Assembly (NCBI GenBank): GCA_964489555.1
Contig: CAZAZF010000005.1
Location: 47,932 to 111,931, forward strand
Reading direction: 5' to 3'
DNA from: JAAZGD01 sp964489555
GTDB taxonomy: Bacteria > Bacillota > Clostridia > Peptostreptococcales > Anaerovoracaceae
Length of the DNA stretch: 64,000 nucleotides
Position 1 is the first letter of the stretch. Every line of letters starts with the position of its first letter. Shown one piece after another: positions 34,170 to 42,242 of the stretch. The position numbers and the translations under genes were made by a program. The notes beneath the pieces were generated by a model. It had not been told where the DNA came from. It worked only from the letters and a program-made list of their open reading frames with translations, and did not search any database.

Positions 34170-34994
34170 TCAACCTTTGTGTTTTAAATCAATGATAACC
34201 CTTCGATACGGTTCTTCTCCCTCACTACGCGTCACCACTTTCGGGTGATTTTGGAGGGAAGAGTGAATCACTTTTCGCTCATAAGGATTCATTGGCTCCA
34301 GTTTCATGGGCCGCTTGCTTCTTGCCACTTTATCGGCCAATCGATTGGCCAACTGTTGGAGGGTCTTCTCTCTTTTGGCCCGATAATTTTCTGCATCAAT
34401 AACCACACGAACATAGTCTTCCCGGTCTTTATTGACCACCAGACTGGTTAAATATTGAATGGCATCCAAGGTCTGTCCCCTTTTCCCGATGATGGTTCCC
34501 GTATCTTCTCCTTCCAACTCCATAAAAACAAATTCTTCATTTCCAGCTGCTTTTACGGAAAGGCTTAGCCCCATGCTCTCAATGGTGTCTTTGATAAATG
34601 TCAAAGCCGGATGTTCCGCCAAATCTTTCAGGTCCTTGGGTTTTTCCTGGAGGGTTGGTTTCATCTCTTCTCTTCGTTTTTCGAAGGTCTTTTCTTCTCT
34701 TTTTTCTGCAGGTTTTTCTCCGGGTTTTTTCACCGATTCCGCTTTTCTTTCAACCGGCTCTTCCTGCTTTCTTTCCGCCGGAACTTCCTCTTTCTTTTCT
34801 GTAGTTGTTTCCATTTTTGACTGGGTTTTTACGGCCACTCTCACCTTGGCCAACTTATTTCCAATGCCAAAAAATCCTCGACTGGGCTCTTCAAGAATGG
34901 TAACTTCCACTTCGTCGATGGTGGTTTTAAGATCCGACAAGGCCAATTTGACAGCTTCGTCTACACTGGTTCCCCATTTTTCCGAATAGTTCAT
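34170..34994 (-). CDS. khpB: RNA-binding protein KhpB (Jag/EloR)
   Basis: RNA-binding regulator tied to cell elongation in Firmicutes. 274 residues in three parts: N-terminal Jag domain (to about residue 55, with EEPSRGFFGIGNKLAKV), a charged Lys/Glu/Pro linker of about 75 residues (55-130), then a KH domain with the G-x-x-G loop GKRGQT and a C-terminal R3H domain with NPYERKVIHSSL. It follows yidC as in most Firmicutes. Confidence 0.95.
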   Translation of the reverse strand: MNYSEKWGTSVDEAVKLALSDLKTTIDEVEVTILEEPSRGFFGIGNKLAKVRVAVKTQSKMETTTEKKEEVPAERKQEEPVERKAESVKKPGEKPAEKREEKTFEKRREEMKPTLQEKPKDLKDLAEHPALTFIKDTIESMGLSLSVKAAGNEEFVFMELEGEDTGTIIGKRGQTLDAIQYLTSLVVNKDREDYVRVVIDAENYRAKREKTLQQLANRLADKVARSKRPMKLEPMNPYERKVIHSSLQNHPKVVTRSEGEEPYRRVIIDLKHKG

Positions 34995-35020
34995 TTTATA
35001 TTCCTCTCTGATGTTACACC

Positions 35021-35734
35021 CTATATTTTCTTCTGTTGTTTCAATTCGGCTTCTGCCTTCATCCTTCGTCTTAGTTTGTTTAGTCTAAAGTTGAATAAAA
35101 TCTGAGCGCCGGTTCCTATAAACCAATACAATGTCAGCCCTGCCGGAAAAGTTCTTCCCATCCAAACAATCATTACTGGAAAGAAGTACTTCATCACCTT
35201 CATCATGGGCGCCATTTGCCCCATGGACTCCGGACTTTGCTGCGATTGAGTTTGTTGGAAAGAAACGAAAGTAGTCAATCCGGCTGCGATTGGAAGAATC
35301 CATTTGTCCGGTTGAGACAAATCAGCAATCCAGATAAAGCTTTCATGTACCGCTATAATCATAGAAGGGTCGTCGATGTAAAGAAGTGGGTTTCTCAACA
35401 AAGCAAAAAGACCAAATATGATAGGCATCTGAATCAACATGGGAAGACACCCTCCCATGGGGTTGAATTTTTCCTCTTTGTAGAGTTCCATCATTTTCAT
35501 GTTGAGCATTTCTTTGTCGTTGGCATACCTGGCTTGAAGTTCTTTCATTTTCGGCTGAATAGCCGACATGTTTGCCGTGGATTTAATTTGTTTGGCATAC
35601 AAAGGATACAGGCACAGCCTGACAATCAATGTGAATACGATTAGCGTGATTCCATAGTTTTGAATGAAGTCGTATAAAAAGGTCAACAACCATCCAAGGG
35701 GTTCTGCAATCACACCCATGATTTTATAATACAT
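35021..35734 (-). CDS. yidC: YidC/Oxa1 membrane protein insertase
   Basis: Inserts small membrane proteins, alone or with Sec. 237 residues with five hydrophobic segments; the conserved Arg of the hydrophilic groove is in TLIVRLCLYPL, and the charged C1 hairpin follows (ELQARYANDKEMLNMKMMELY). Unlike SpoIIIJ it has no lipoprotein signal; its N-terminus is very short. AAGGAGGAAATGA precedes ATG 35734. Confidence 0.95.
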   Translation of the reverse strand: MYYKIMGVIAEPLGWLLTFLYDFIQNYGITLIVFTLIVRLCLYPLYAKQIKSTANMSAIQPKMKELQARYANDKEMLNMKMMELYKEEKFNPMGGCLPMLIQMPIIFGLFALLRNPLLYIDDPSMIIAVHESFIWIADLSQPDKWILPIAAGLTTFVSFQQTQSQQSPESMGQMAPMMKVMKYFFPVMIVWMGRTFPAGLTLYWFIGTGAQILFNFRLNKLRRRMKAEAELKQQKKI

Positions 35735-35745
35735 TCATTTCCTCC

Positions 35746-35955
35746 TTAAGGCACCGGATCATATCCTCCGTCATTCCACGGATGGCACCTTAATATTCTT
35801 CTGATACCGAGATAACTCCCCTTAAAAAATCCATACTTTTTTAAAGCTTCAATAAAATACGACGAGCATGTGGGGTAAAATCGACAGGTCCTTGGAAAGA
35901 AGGGGGAAATCCCTTTTTGGTAGCCCCGAATCAATAGAATTAGAATCCACTTCAT
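35746..35955 (-). CDS. yidD: Membrane protein insertion efficiency factor YidD
   Basis: 69 residues with the complete family pattern RGYQKGISPFFPRTCRFYPTCS split as YQKGISPFFP and CRFYPTCSSYFIEAL, and the ending CHPWNDGGYDPVP. An amphipathic helix peripheral to the membrane, helping YidC. It overlaps the rnpA stop by 4 bases. Confidence 0.95.
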   Translation of the reverse strand: MKWILILLIRGYQKGISPFFPRTCRFYPTCSSYFIEALKKYGFFKGSYLGIRRILRCHPWNDGGYDPVP

Positions 35956-36314
35956 CTCTCTTCCCGATTTCCTTCCCGGTCTTTTAAAAGGCCTGCTTTT
36001 CGCAAGGCTTTGTACATAGAAACTTGTACTTCTCCCTGTGTAGCATTCAATATGGAATTTCGAGCAATAAAAATGTAATCGGTTCCTTCCTTGGCAGTGG
36101 GTTCCAGTACCCTCCAGCTCTCTTTCATCAAGCGGCGAGCCCGGTTTCGTTGAACGCTCTTACCCACTTTTTTGCTGGCTAAAAAAGCCTGCCTTTTGTA
36201 GGGGTAATCGTTCTTTCGATGAAACAATACCACCAACCGTTCTCCAACCGACTTTCCCCTGTTATATATAGTGGAAAAATCACTTTTTCTCCTCAAAACT
36301 TCCTTCTTCAGCAT
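35952..36314 (-). CDS. rnpA: Ribonuclease P protein component
   Basis: Basic protein cofactor of RNase P, 120 residues. Signature: LASKKVGKSVQRNRARRLMKE, seen here as KVGKSVQRNRARRLMKE. I start at ATG 36314; an in-frame TTG at 36335 has no ribosome site. The site before 36314 is only G-rich. It is 42 bases downstream of rpmH, with a weak hairpin between. Confidence 0.95.
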   Translation of the reverse strand: MLKKEVLRRKSDFSTIYNRGKSVGERLVVLFHRKNDYPYKRQAFLASKKVGKSVQRNRARRLMKESWRVLEPTAKEGTDYIFIARNSILNATQGEVQVSMYKALRKAGLLKDREGNREER

Positions 36315-36338
36315 ATTGCCCCAACCCGAAAACAAAAA

Positions 36339-36354
36339 GGCCGCTTAAGCGGTC
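36339..36354 (-). terminator. Weak hairpin between rpmH and rnpA
   Basis: The symmetric run GGCCGCTTAAGCGGTC followed on the minus strand by TTTTTG. The stem is short, so partial termination giving more L34 than RnpA is the likely effect. Confidence 0.4.
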
Positions 36355-36355
36355 T

Positions 36356-36490
36356 CTATGCTGTCAAGGATTTTCTTCCTCTCAATCTTCTTCTCTTTAA
36401 AACATTTCTACCGTTTTTCGTGCTCATTCTTTTTCTGAAGCCATGCTCTTTTTTTCGTTGCCTGACTTTCGGCTGATATGTTCTTTTCAT
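36356..36490 (-). CDS. rpmH: 50S ribosomal protein L34
   Basis: A 44-codon gene read on the minus strand: it opens MKRTYQPKVRQRKKEHGFRK, continues with RMSTKNGRNVLKRRRLRGRK and ends SLTA. Both length and sequence match L34. AAGGAGGTG lies about 9 bases before ATG 36490, and a perfect sigma-A promoter is at 36578-36606. First gene of the minus-strand origin operon. Confidence 0.97.
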   Translation of the reverse strand: MKRTYQPKVRQRKKEHGFRKRMSTKNGRNVLKRRRLRGRKSLTA

Positions 36491-36577
36491 CTGGTTCTAC
36501 ACCTCCTTCTCGTGGGTTCACCCGGCCAAGCCGGTTGGTAGGATCGTCTTAATTTCAACGACCACATATGCCATATA

Positions 36578-36606
36578 ATTATATAGGGCGACCATTTTTA
36601 TGTCAA
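36578..36606 (-). promoter_or_regulatory. Consensus sigma-A promoter of the rpmH operon
   Basis: Perfect TTGACA (36601-36606), 17-base spacer and perfect TATAAT (36578-36583) on the minus strand. Confidence 0.88.
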
Positions 36607-36754
36607 CTTTTTTTGCCGTGTTTTTCTCATTGAAAACGCCCTTATTTAGGACATCCACAATATATGGGTGTTCCGGGGCGTTTTGCTCACATTTTTATCC
36701 ACCATTTGTGGATAAAAAGAAAAAATTTTCTTTTTATTTATAGGGATTTTCCCC

Positions 36755-36784
36755 TTGCCCTGTGGATAACTTCTATATTATGAT
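36755..36784 (+). promoter_or_regulatory. Possible dnaA promoter overlapping a DnaA box
   Basis: TTGCCC (36755-36760), 18-base spacer, TATGAT (36779-36784). The spacer contains the perfect DnaA box at 36761-36769, which would give autoregulation. Confidence 0.4.
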
Positions 36785-36818
36785 ATAGGTGTTAATGCTA
36801 TTTGGGAAAAGGATGATT

Positions 36819-38159
36819 ATGAAAGACTTAAAAGAAAAATGGACTAAGGTTCAAGAATTATTGAAGGAAAACCTCCAGGACATCAGTTACGACACCTGGT
36901 TTGCTCCTTTGACTCCCCTTCGAACCGATGCAAAAGCCGGAAAAATCTACATCGATCCCTATGCCAGTATGAATCAAAATATATTAACGGGCCGCTATAT
37001 GCCCCTTTTAGAACACACCATCCGTGATGTTTTTGGTAAGGAGTATAAGGTGGTTTTTGAGTATATAAAGGACCGTGCCGGCGGAAATGTCAGCTATGGC
37101 GGCACCGGAGAGGAATTTGATGGAGAATTTTATTTCAACCCAAGATATAATTTTTCCACTTTTGTTGTGGGCAGCAATAATAAATATGCCCACGCCGCCG
37201 CCTTGGCAGTGGCCACGCTCCCCTCCGACGATTACAATCCTCTCTTTGTTTATGGAGGTTCAGGGTTGGGAAAAACCCATCTCATGCATGCCATTGGCCA
37301 TCATATTTTGCAAAATCATCCAAAACTAAAACCTTTATATGTTTCTTCAGAAATGTTCACCAATGAAATGATCAAAGCCATCAGTGAAAAAAAGACCGGG
37401 GAATTCCGAAATAAATATAGAAAAATTGATGTATTATTAATAGACGATATACAGTTTTTGGAAGGAAAAGAAGGAACTCAGGAAGAATTTTTCTACACTT
37501 TTGAGGCTCTTTATCAGTCTAATAAGCAAATCATTATTAGTTCAGATAGACCTCCAAATAAGTTAACCAATTTTGACGAAAGACTGCGTGGTCGTTTTCA
37601 ATGGAATGTAGTGGCGGATATTAGCGCACCGGATTACGAAACCCGTGTGGCTATTTTACGAAAAAAAGCAGAGCTGGAAGGCCTGGTTATTGACGATTCC
37701 TTGCAGGATGTAATTGAGCTTATTTGTGAAAAAGTAAAATTTAATATTCGGGAATTGGAAGGAGCTTTTACTCGCATTGTTACCTTTTCAAATTTAATGA
37801 ATGAACCAATTAGCCGAAAACTGGCCAGAGAAGTACTAAAAGATATTTTACTGGCTGCCGATTTTAATATTACACCGGATTCTATTAAAAAAGCAGTGTG
37901 TAAACATTATTCTATTAAACTTTCTGATATGGAATCCAGTAAAAGAACAAAGGCTTTGGCTTTTCCAAGACAAATCGCAATGTATTTGTGCCGGGATTTA
38001 ACAGATTTATCCCTTCCTAAAATAGGGGAAAATTTTGGGAACCGGGATCATACCACCGTTCTATATGCTTGCGAAAAAATAAATAACGAAATACAAAAAG
38101 ATGAACAATTAAAAGAAAGTGTTTTCTTCCTTAAAAATATTATTAATGGCAAACAGTAA
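36819..38159 (+). CDS. dnaA: Chromosomal replication initiator protein DnaA
   Basis: Binds DnaA boxes and unwinds oriC. 446 residues from ATG 36819 (AAAAGG 6 bases upstream), the same length as in B. subtilis. Domain I opens the protein (EKWTKVQELL), domain II is a short linker, domain III has Walker A GGSGLGKTHLMHAIG and Walker B VLLIDDIQFL, and domain IV carries the DnaA signature GNRDHTTVLYACEKI. Base composition changes inside the gene: the first third is near 50% GC, while from about 37400 it drops sharply (14 of 60 G/C at 37861-37920). Confidence 0.97.
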   Translation: MKDLKEKWTKVQELLKENLQDISYDTWFAPLTPLRTDAKAGKIYIDPYASMNQNILTGRYMPLLEHTIRDVFGKEYKVVFEYIKDRAGGNVSYGGTGEEFDGEFYFNPRYNFSTFVVGSNNKYAHAAALAVATLPSDDYNPLFVYGGSGLGKTHLMHAIGHHILQNHPKLKPLYVSSEMFTNEMIKAISEKKTGEFRNKYRKIDVLLIDDIQFLEGKEGTQEEFFYTFEALYQSNKQIIISSDRPPNKLTNFDERLRGRFQWNVVADISAPDYETRVAILRKKAELEGLVIDDSLQDVIELICEKVKFNIRELEGAFTRIVTFSNLMNEPISRKLAREVLKDILLAADFNITPDSIKKAVCKHYSIKLSDMESSKRTKALAFPRQIAMYLCRDLTDLSLPKIGENFGNRDHTTVLYACEKINNEIQKDEQLKESVFFLKNIINGKQ

Positions 38160-38325
38160 AGTTTTCCTTTTTTATAACTCACTATTCCATTGCTTTTCCA
38201 CAAAGTTATTCTTCTTTAAAACCTTTGTTTTAAGACAAATAGAAGAGTTATAAACATTTCCACAGCCCCTACTACTATTACTACTATAAAATAAAATATA
38301 AATATAAACCCCCGGAGGTACTCTT
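38160..38325. other. oriC: oriC part 2: DnaA boxes and DnaA-trio unwinding element
   Basis: Between dnaA and dnaN. TTTTCCACA (38194-38202) and ATTTCCACA (38256-38264) are near-consensus DnaA boxes. The second is followed by the GC-rich GCCCC (38265-38269) and then CTA CTA CTA TTA CTA CTA (38269-38286), whose complement reads as six DnaA-trios, and then an AT-only run to 38307. Order and spacing match the basal unwinding system described for B. subtilis oriC. Confidence 0.75.
38225..38254 (+). promoter_or_regulatory. Possible dnaN promoter
   Basis: TTGTTT (38225-38230), 18-base spacer, TATAAA (38249-38254), inside the origin spacer. Confidence 0.4.
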
Positions 38326-39435
38326 ATGAAATTTATTTGTGATCAAAATACTTTAGTAAAAGCCATTAATACCGTTTCAAAAGCAGTTACATCAAGAACC
38401 ACCATTCCTGTTTTAAAAGGAATCTTGTTAACTTTAAAAGAAAATCAATTAACTCTTTCTTCTTCGGATTTGGAAATAAGTATTGAAAAAACTATTTTTG
38501 TAAAGGGTGAAGAAGACGGAGCTTTGGTTATTTCCGCAAAACTTTTTTCTGATATTATAAGAAAACTGCCAAGCGAAGATATTTTAATTTATGGAGACGA
38601 AAAAGAACCGTTGACTATAAAAACAACCCATTCGGAATTTCATATTGTTGGACTAAATGCAGAGGAATTTCCCAAAATGGTAAGTATTGAAGAAGAAAAA
38701 GAAAAGATTGTTTTTGAAAAGGAAATATTAAAAGATATGATTCGTAAAACAGCTTTTTCTGCCAGTATGGAAGAATCAAAAGGAATTATTGTAGGTGTTT
38801 TATTGGAAAGAGAAAAAGAATTTTTAAATATGGTAGCCCTGGATGGATTTAGAATGGCAGTAGTAAGACAAGAAATGAAAAACGAAAAAGAAGAAAAAAT
38901 TATTATTTCTGCCAAGCTGATGAATGAAGTAAGTAAAATTATAAGCGAAGAAGAAGGAGAAGGAAAAGTAGAAATGATTTTGGATAACAAGAAAGTTTTT
39001 ATTGTGTTGGAGTCCACAAAAGTAGTGCTTCGTTTATTGGAGGGAGAATTTATAAAATACAAAGACATTCTACCAAAAGACAAAAAAACAAAAATAATGG
39101 TTAATAAAAATTTATTACAAGAAGCTATTGAAAGAGCCTCATTGCTTTCAAGAGAAGGGAAAAACAACCTGGTTAAATTTACCATCACAGATCAGTTGTT
39201 AACCATCACATCAAAATCGGAAGAAGGAAATGTGAAAGAAGAAATTGTAATAGAAAAAGCGGGGGAAAATTTAGAAATTGGCTTCAATCATAAATATATT
39301 TTAGATGTAATTAAAGCGGTGGATGATGAAACCTTACTAATGGAATACAATACACCTACAAGTCCATGCATGATCAAACATCCGGAAAACAACGGCTATG
39401 AATATCTTATATTGCCCGTTCGAATTAATGGATAA
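38326..39435 (+). CDS. dnaN: DNA polymerase III beta subunit (sliding clamp)
   Basis: Ring-shaped processivity clamp, 369 residues in three similar domains. Start motif MKFICDQNTLVKAINTVSKAV and the end LPVRING (LILPVR in the usual C-terminus) are typical. CCGGAGGT lies before ATG 38326. The gene is very AT-rich (14 of 60 G/C at 38701-38760) and uses Lys and Glu codons AAA/GAA heavily. The S4-domain gene and recF that normally follow are missing here. Confidence 0.96.
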   Translation: MKFICDQNTLVKAINTVSKAVTSRTTIPVLKGILLTLKENQLTLSSSDLEISIEKTIFVKGEEDGALVISAKLFSDIIRKLPSEDILIYGDEKEPLTIKTTHSEFHIVGLNAEEFPKMVSIEEEKEKIVFEKEILKDMIRKTAFSASMEESKGIIVGVLLEREKEFLNMVALDGFRMAVVRQEMKNEKEEKIIISAKLMNEVSKIISEEEGEGKVEMILDNKKVFIVLESTKVVLRLLEGEFIKYKDILPKDKKTKIMVNKNLLQEAIERASLLSREGKNNLVKFTITDQLLTITSKSEEGNVKEEIVIEKAGENLEIGFNHKYILDVIKAVDDETLLMEYNTPTSPCMIKHPENNGYEYLILPVRING

Positions 39436-39442
39436 AAACAGC

Positions 39443-40162
39443 ATGGAAGAATTAAAAAAATATTTTACTCAAAAAAAATACGAAGAGAGGAAGAGAGTGG
39501 AAGAGCTCCTTCCTCTTTATCGTGAGTACATGATAAATATTTTAGAGTGGAATAAAAAAATAAACATTACTTCTATAAGGGAAGAAAAAGATTTTATTAA
39601 AAAACATTACATCGACTCTCTTTGTTTACTAAAGTATAAGGAGTGGTTCCAACCGAAAACAAAGGTGATAGATATTGGGACGGGTGGAGGATTTCCTGGA
39701 ATTCCCTTAGCTCTCTTCTTTAAAGAAGTGAATTTTACTCTGGTTGATTCCGTGGGGAAAAAAATAGATGTGGTTAAAAATTCCATAGAAAAATTACCAC
39801 TTTCCAATGTGACACTTCTCAAAGAAAGAGCCGAAAATATAGGAAGACTTCCCTTGTATCGTGAGAAATATGACCTTTGTGTTTCTCGAGCGGTGGCGCC
39901 TCTTTTGCTTTTGTCAGAGATTTGTCTTCCTCTTGTAAAAATAGGAGGACGATTTATTTCATACAAAGGGGAAGAAGGAGAAGGGGAAAGAAAGGATGCG
40001 GAAAAAGCCATTGCTATTCTTGGAGGAAAAATAGAAATTATGGATTTTTCTTTTGGGGAAGAAGGAATGGAAAAACATGGATTGATAGTGGTTAGAAAAA
40101 TCAAAAGTACCCCGGAAATGTATCCCAGGGAGATGAAAGAAATAAAAAAAGGATGGAAATAA
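39443..40162 (+). CDS. rsmG: 16S rRNA (guanine-527-N7)-methyltransferase
   Basis: SAM-dependent methylation of G527 in 16S rRNA. 239 residues from ATG 39443, the family length; ATG 39428 and 39398 are in frame but lie inside dnaN without a ribosome site. SAM motif VIDIGTGGGFPGIPLAL near residue 75, followed by LVDSVGKKI and a VSRAVAPL motif. Only 7 bases after dnaN, so probably cotranscribed. Strongly AT-rich (12 of 60 G/C at 39541-39600). Usually this gene follows mnmG, so its position is displaced. Confidence 0.93.
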   Translation: MEELKKYFTQKKYEERKRVEELLPLYREYMINILEWNKKINITSIREEKDFIKKHYIDSLCLLKYKEWFQPKTKVIDIGTGGGFPGIPLALFFKEVNFTLVDSVGKKIDVVKNSIEKLPLSNVTLLKERAENIGRLPLYREKYDLCVSRAVAPLLLLSEICLPLVKIGGRFISYKGEEGEGERKDAEKAIAILGGKIEIMDFSFGEEGMEKHGLIVVRKIKSTPEMYPREMKEIKKGWK

Positions 40163-40177
40163 ATGGAAAACCAAGAA

Positions 40178-40193
40178 TGTTTCATGTGAAACA
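40178..40193. promoter_or_regulatory. parS: parS site 1
   Basis: TGTTTCATGTGAAACA, one base from the consensus TGTTTCACGTGAAACA, inside a longer 12-bp-arm inverted repeat (40174-40197). It lies 16 bases after rsmG, upstream of parA; the following TTTT means it may also end rsmG transcription. Confidence 0.85.
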
Positions 40194-40282
40194 TTCTTTT
40201 AGGTTAAATAAGGATAGTATTGAAAATTTATCTAGTATATAATGAAATCAAATAAAATAGAATCATTAAAGGGAGGAAAAAA

Positions 40283-41053
40283 GTGGGAAAAGCAATTGCC
40301 ATATTCAACCAAAAGGGTGGGGTGGGAAAAACCACTACCAACATTAATTTGGCGGCTTGCCTGTCTATCATTGGCAAGAAAATATTAATTCTTGACATCG
40401 ATCCCCAAGGCAACACCACCAGCGGAATGGGAATTTCCAAGAAAGGACTTCTTCGAACTTCCTATGAAATTTTAGTGGATCAAGAGATGGATCCCCATGA
40501 GACCATCATGAAAACAGGAATTCCCAACCTTGATATTATTCCGGCCAGCGTTCAATTAGCAGGGGCTGAGGTGGAGTTGGTTCAGTTGGAAAGCCGGGAA
40601 AAGAGATTAAAGAAAGCCATTGATCTGATTAAAAACGAATACGACTATATATTTATTGACTGTCCTCCCTCCTTGGGGCTGTTAACCATTAACTCCTTGA
40701 CTGCGGTAGACAGCGTGTTAATACCCATACAATGCGAGTTCTATGCCCTAGAGGGAGTAAGCCAATTAATGAGCACCGTAGAAATTGTAAGAAAAACTTT
40801 AAACCCGGAGCTTCAGATTCAGGGGGTTATTTTATCTATGTTTGATGGAAGAACAAATCTTTCTCTTCAGGTCGTACAGGAAGTAAAAAGATATTTCAGG
40901 GAAAAGGTTTACACTACCATTATTCCAAGAAATGTAAGGTTGGCCGAAGCTCCCGGTTTCGGAATTCCCATCATTCAATACGACCCCAAATCCGTGGGAG
41001 CTCAAGCCTATATGGATTTTGCGAAAGAGTTTCTTGAACTGGAGGAAAAGTAA
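40283..41053 (+). CDS. parA: Chromosome partitioning ATPase ParA (Soj)
   Basis: 256-residue deviant-Walker ATPase acting with ParB in origin segregation and DnaA control. Walker A KGGVGKTTTNINLA near residue 10; Walker B FIDCPPSLGLL. GTG start at 40283 with AAAGGGAGG upstream. A TATAAT at 40238-40243 may be its -10 box. The stop overlaps the parB start by one base (TAATG). Confidence 0.95.
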   Translation: MGKAIAIFNQKGGVGKTTTNINLAACLSIIGKKILILDIDPQGNTTSGMGISKKGLLRTSYEILVDQEMDPHETIMKTGIPNLDIIPASVQLAGAEVELVQLESREKRLKKAIDLIKNEYDYIFIDCPPSLGLLTINSLTAVDSVLIPIQCEFYALEGVSQLMSTVEIVRKTLNPELQIQGVILSMFDGRTNLSLQVVQEVKRYFREKVYTTIIPRNVRLAEAPGFGIPIIQYDPKSVGAQAYMDFAKEFLELEEK

Positions 41054-41961
41054 TGGCTACCAGAAATACCGGCCTGGGAAGAGGTTTGGAAGCCCTTTTC
41101 GGAGATGTGGACATTCGAATGGACCAATCCTCTGGAGAAGAAGGGAAAAATAAAAAAGAAAAGAAATCGGAAGACGATGAAAACACGATTCAATATATTG
41201 ACATCAACCAGATTAAACCCAATGAAAACCAACCAAGAAAATCTTTTGACCCGGAAAAACTGGAGGAGCTTTCCAACTCCATAATCAGCCATGGTGTGAT
41301 ACAGCCGGTGGTATTGAGAAAGCCGGAAAAAGGAAAGGGATATGAACTGGTCGCCGGGGAAAGACGATGGAGAGCGGCCAGAATGGCTGGATTAAAGACG
41401 GTTCCTGCCTTGGTTAGAGAATTAACGGAAGAACAGAACATGCTTCTATCCATCATTGAAAATATGCAAAGGGAAGACCTTAATGCTATGGAAGAGGCTG
41501 AAGCGGTTCACCAAATGATGAAAACCTTTCGCTTCACGCAGGAGGAAGTGTCAAAAAGTTTAGGAAAAAGTCGTCCTTACATAGCCAATTTGGTAAGATT
41601 GTTAAAGCTTCCGGAAGAAATACAACAAATGCTGCGAGAGAATCAGCTTACCCAAGGGCATGCCCGGGCACTTTTGGCCTTACCGGTTAAGAAACAATTG
41701 GAAGTGGCACACAAGGTGTTCAAAGAAGGATGGTCTGTTAGGCAGGTAGAAGAATTGGCAGCCAAAGGGAAACCGGAAAAGAAATCATCCAAAGCTGGAA
41801 AAAGAGACCCGGATTTGGAAAGGGTGGAAGGAGAACTAAAAGAAATCTTAGGAACCCGGGTTAAAATAAAAGAAAAGGGAAAAAAGGGAAAGCTTGAAAT
41901 TGAATATTTTTCCAGAGATGAACTGGAGAGACTAATCGAGCTTTTCAAGTCCTTATCATAA
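41053..41961 (+). CDS. parB: Chromosome partitioning protein ParB (Spo0J)
   Basis: 302-residue CTP-dependent DNA clamp that loads at parS. Motifs: QYIDINQIKPNENQPRK (N-terminal domain), the CTP-binding GERRWRAARMAG box, the helix-turn-helix around EEVSKSLGKSRPYIANLVRLL and a basic linker before the dimerisation domain. Base composition is back to the regional level here (33 of 60 G/C at 41341-41400). Confidence 0.95.
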   Translation: MATRNTGLGRGLEALFGDVDIRMDQSSGEEGKNKKEKKSEDDENTIQYIDINQIKPNENQPRKSFDPEKLEELSNSIISHGVIQPVVLRKPEKGKGYELVAGERRWRAARMAGLKTVPALVRELTEEQNMLLSIIENMQREDLNAMEEAEAVHQMMKTFRFTQEEVSKSLGKSRPYIANLVRLLKLPEEIQQMLRENQLTQGHARALLALPVKKQLEVAHKVFKEGWSVRQVEELAAKGKPEKKSSKAGKRDPDLERVEGELKEILGTRVKIKEKGKKGKLEIEYFSRDELERLIELFKSLS

Positions 41962-41962
41962 A

Positions 41963-42241
41963 ATGTTTCACGTGAAACTATGGTACCTATATGTGTTATG
42001 GAACCTTATCACCTTCGGGGTGATGGCTTGGGACAAGCGTCAGGCAAAGCAACATAAGTCCCGGATTTCGGAAGCCAGCCTACTTTGGTTCGCCTTTGCT
42101 ATGGGAGCCGTTGGATCCACTGTAGGTGCTTTGTTGTTGCATCACAAAACCAGAAAACTAAAGTTTCAAATTCTGTTTCCACTGGCTTTGCTCTGCAACC
42201 TATTCATATACGTATTCATTCGAACAAATATAGGAGTATGA
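41963..42241 (+). CDS. DUF1294 membrane protein
   Basis: 92 residues with three to four hydrophobic segments and the family pattern AWDKRQAK...RISEASL...GA.GS..GALLLHHKTRK, ending in a transmembrane stretch. Function unknown in the family. No ribosome binding site is visible, because the start codon lies inside parS site 2; translation may be coupled to parB, whose stop is 2 bases upstream. Confidence 0.8.
   Translation: MFHVKLWYLYVLWNLITFGVMAWDKRQAKQHKSRISEASLLWFAFAMGAVGSTVGALLLHHKTRKLKFQILFPLALLCNLFIYVFIRTNIGV
41964..41979. promoter_or_regulatory. parS: parS site 2
   Basis: TGTTTCACGTGAAACT, 15 of 16 bases of the consensus with the CACGTG centre intact. It overlaps the first codons of the DUF1294 gene just after parB. 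Confidence 0.88.
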
Positions 42242-42242
42242 C

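Larger units (their letters stand above)
36491..36818. other. oriC: oriC part 1: rpmH-dnaA intergenic region
   Basis: Holds the divergent promoters of rpmH and dnaA and a DnaA-box cluster: TTATCCACC at 36695-36703, TGTGGATAA at 36707-36715 and TGTGGATAA at 36761-36769 (the last two perfect, reverse orientation), plus a weaker ACATCCACA at 36651-36659. Between them is an AT-rich run at 36716-36745. A GC hairpin CCGGC-CAA-GCCGG (36522-36534) lies in the rpmH leader. With the dnaA-dnaN spacer this forms a bipartite origin as in Bacillus. Confidence 0.85.
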
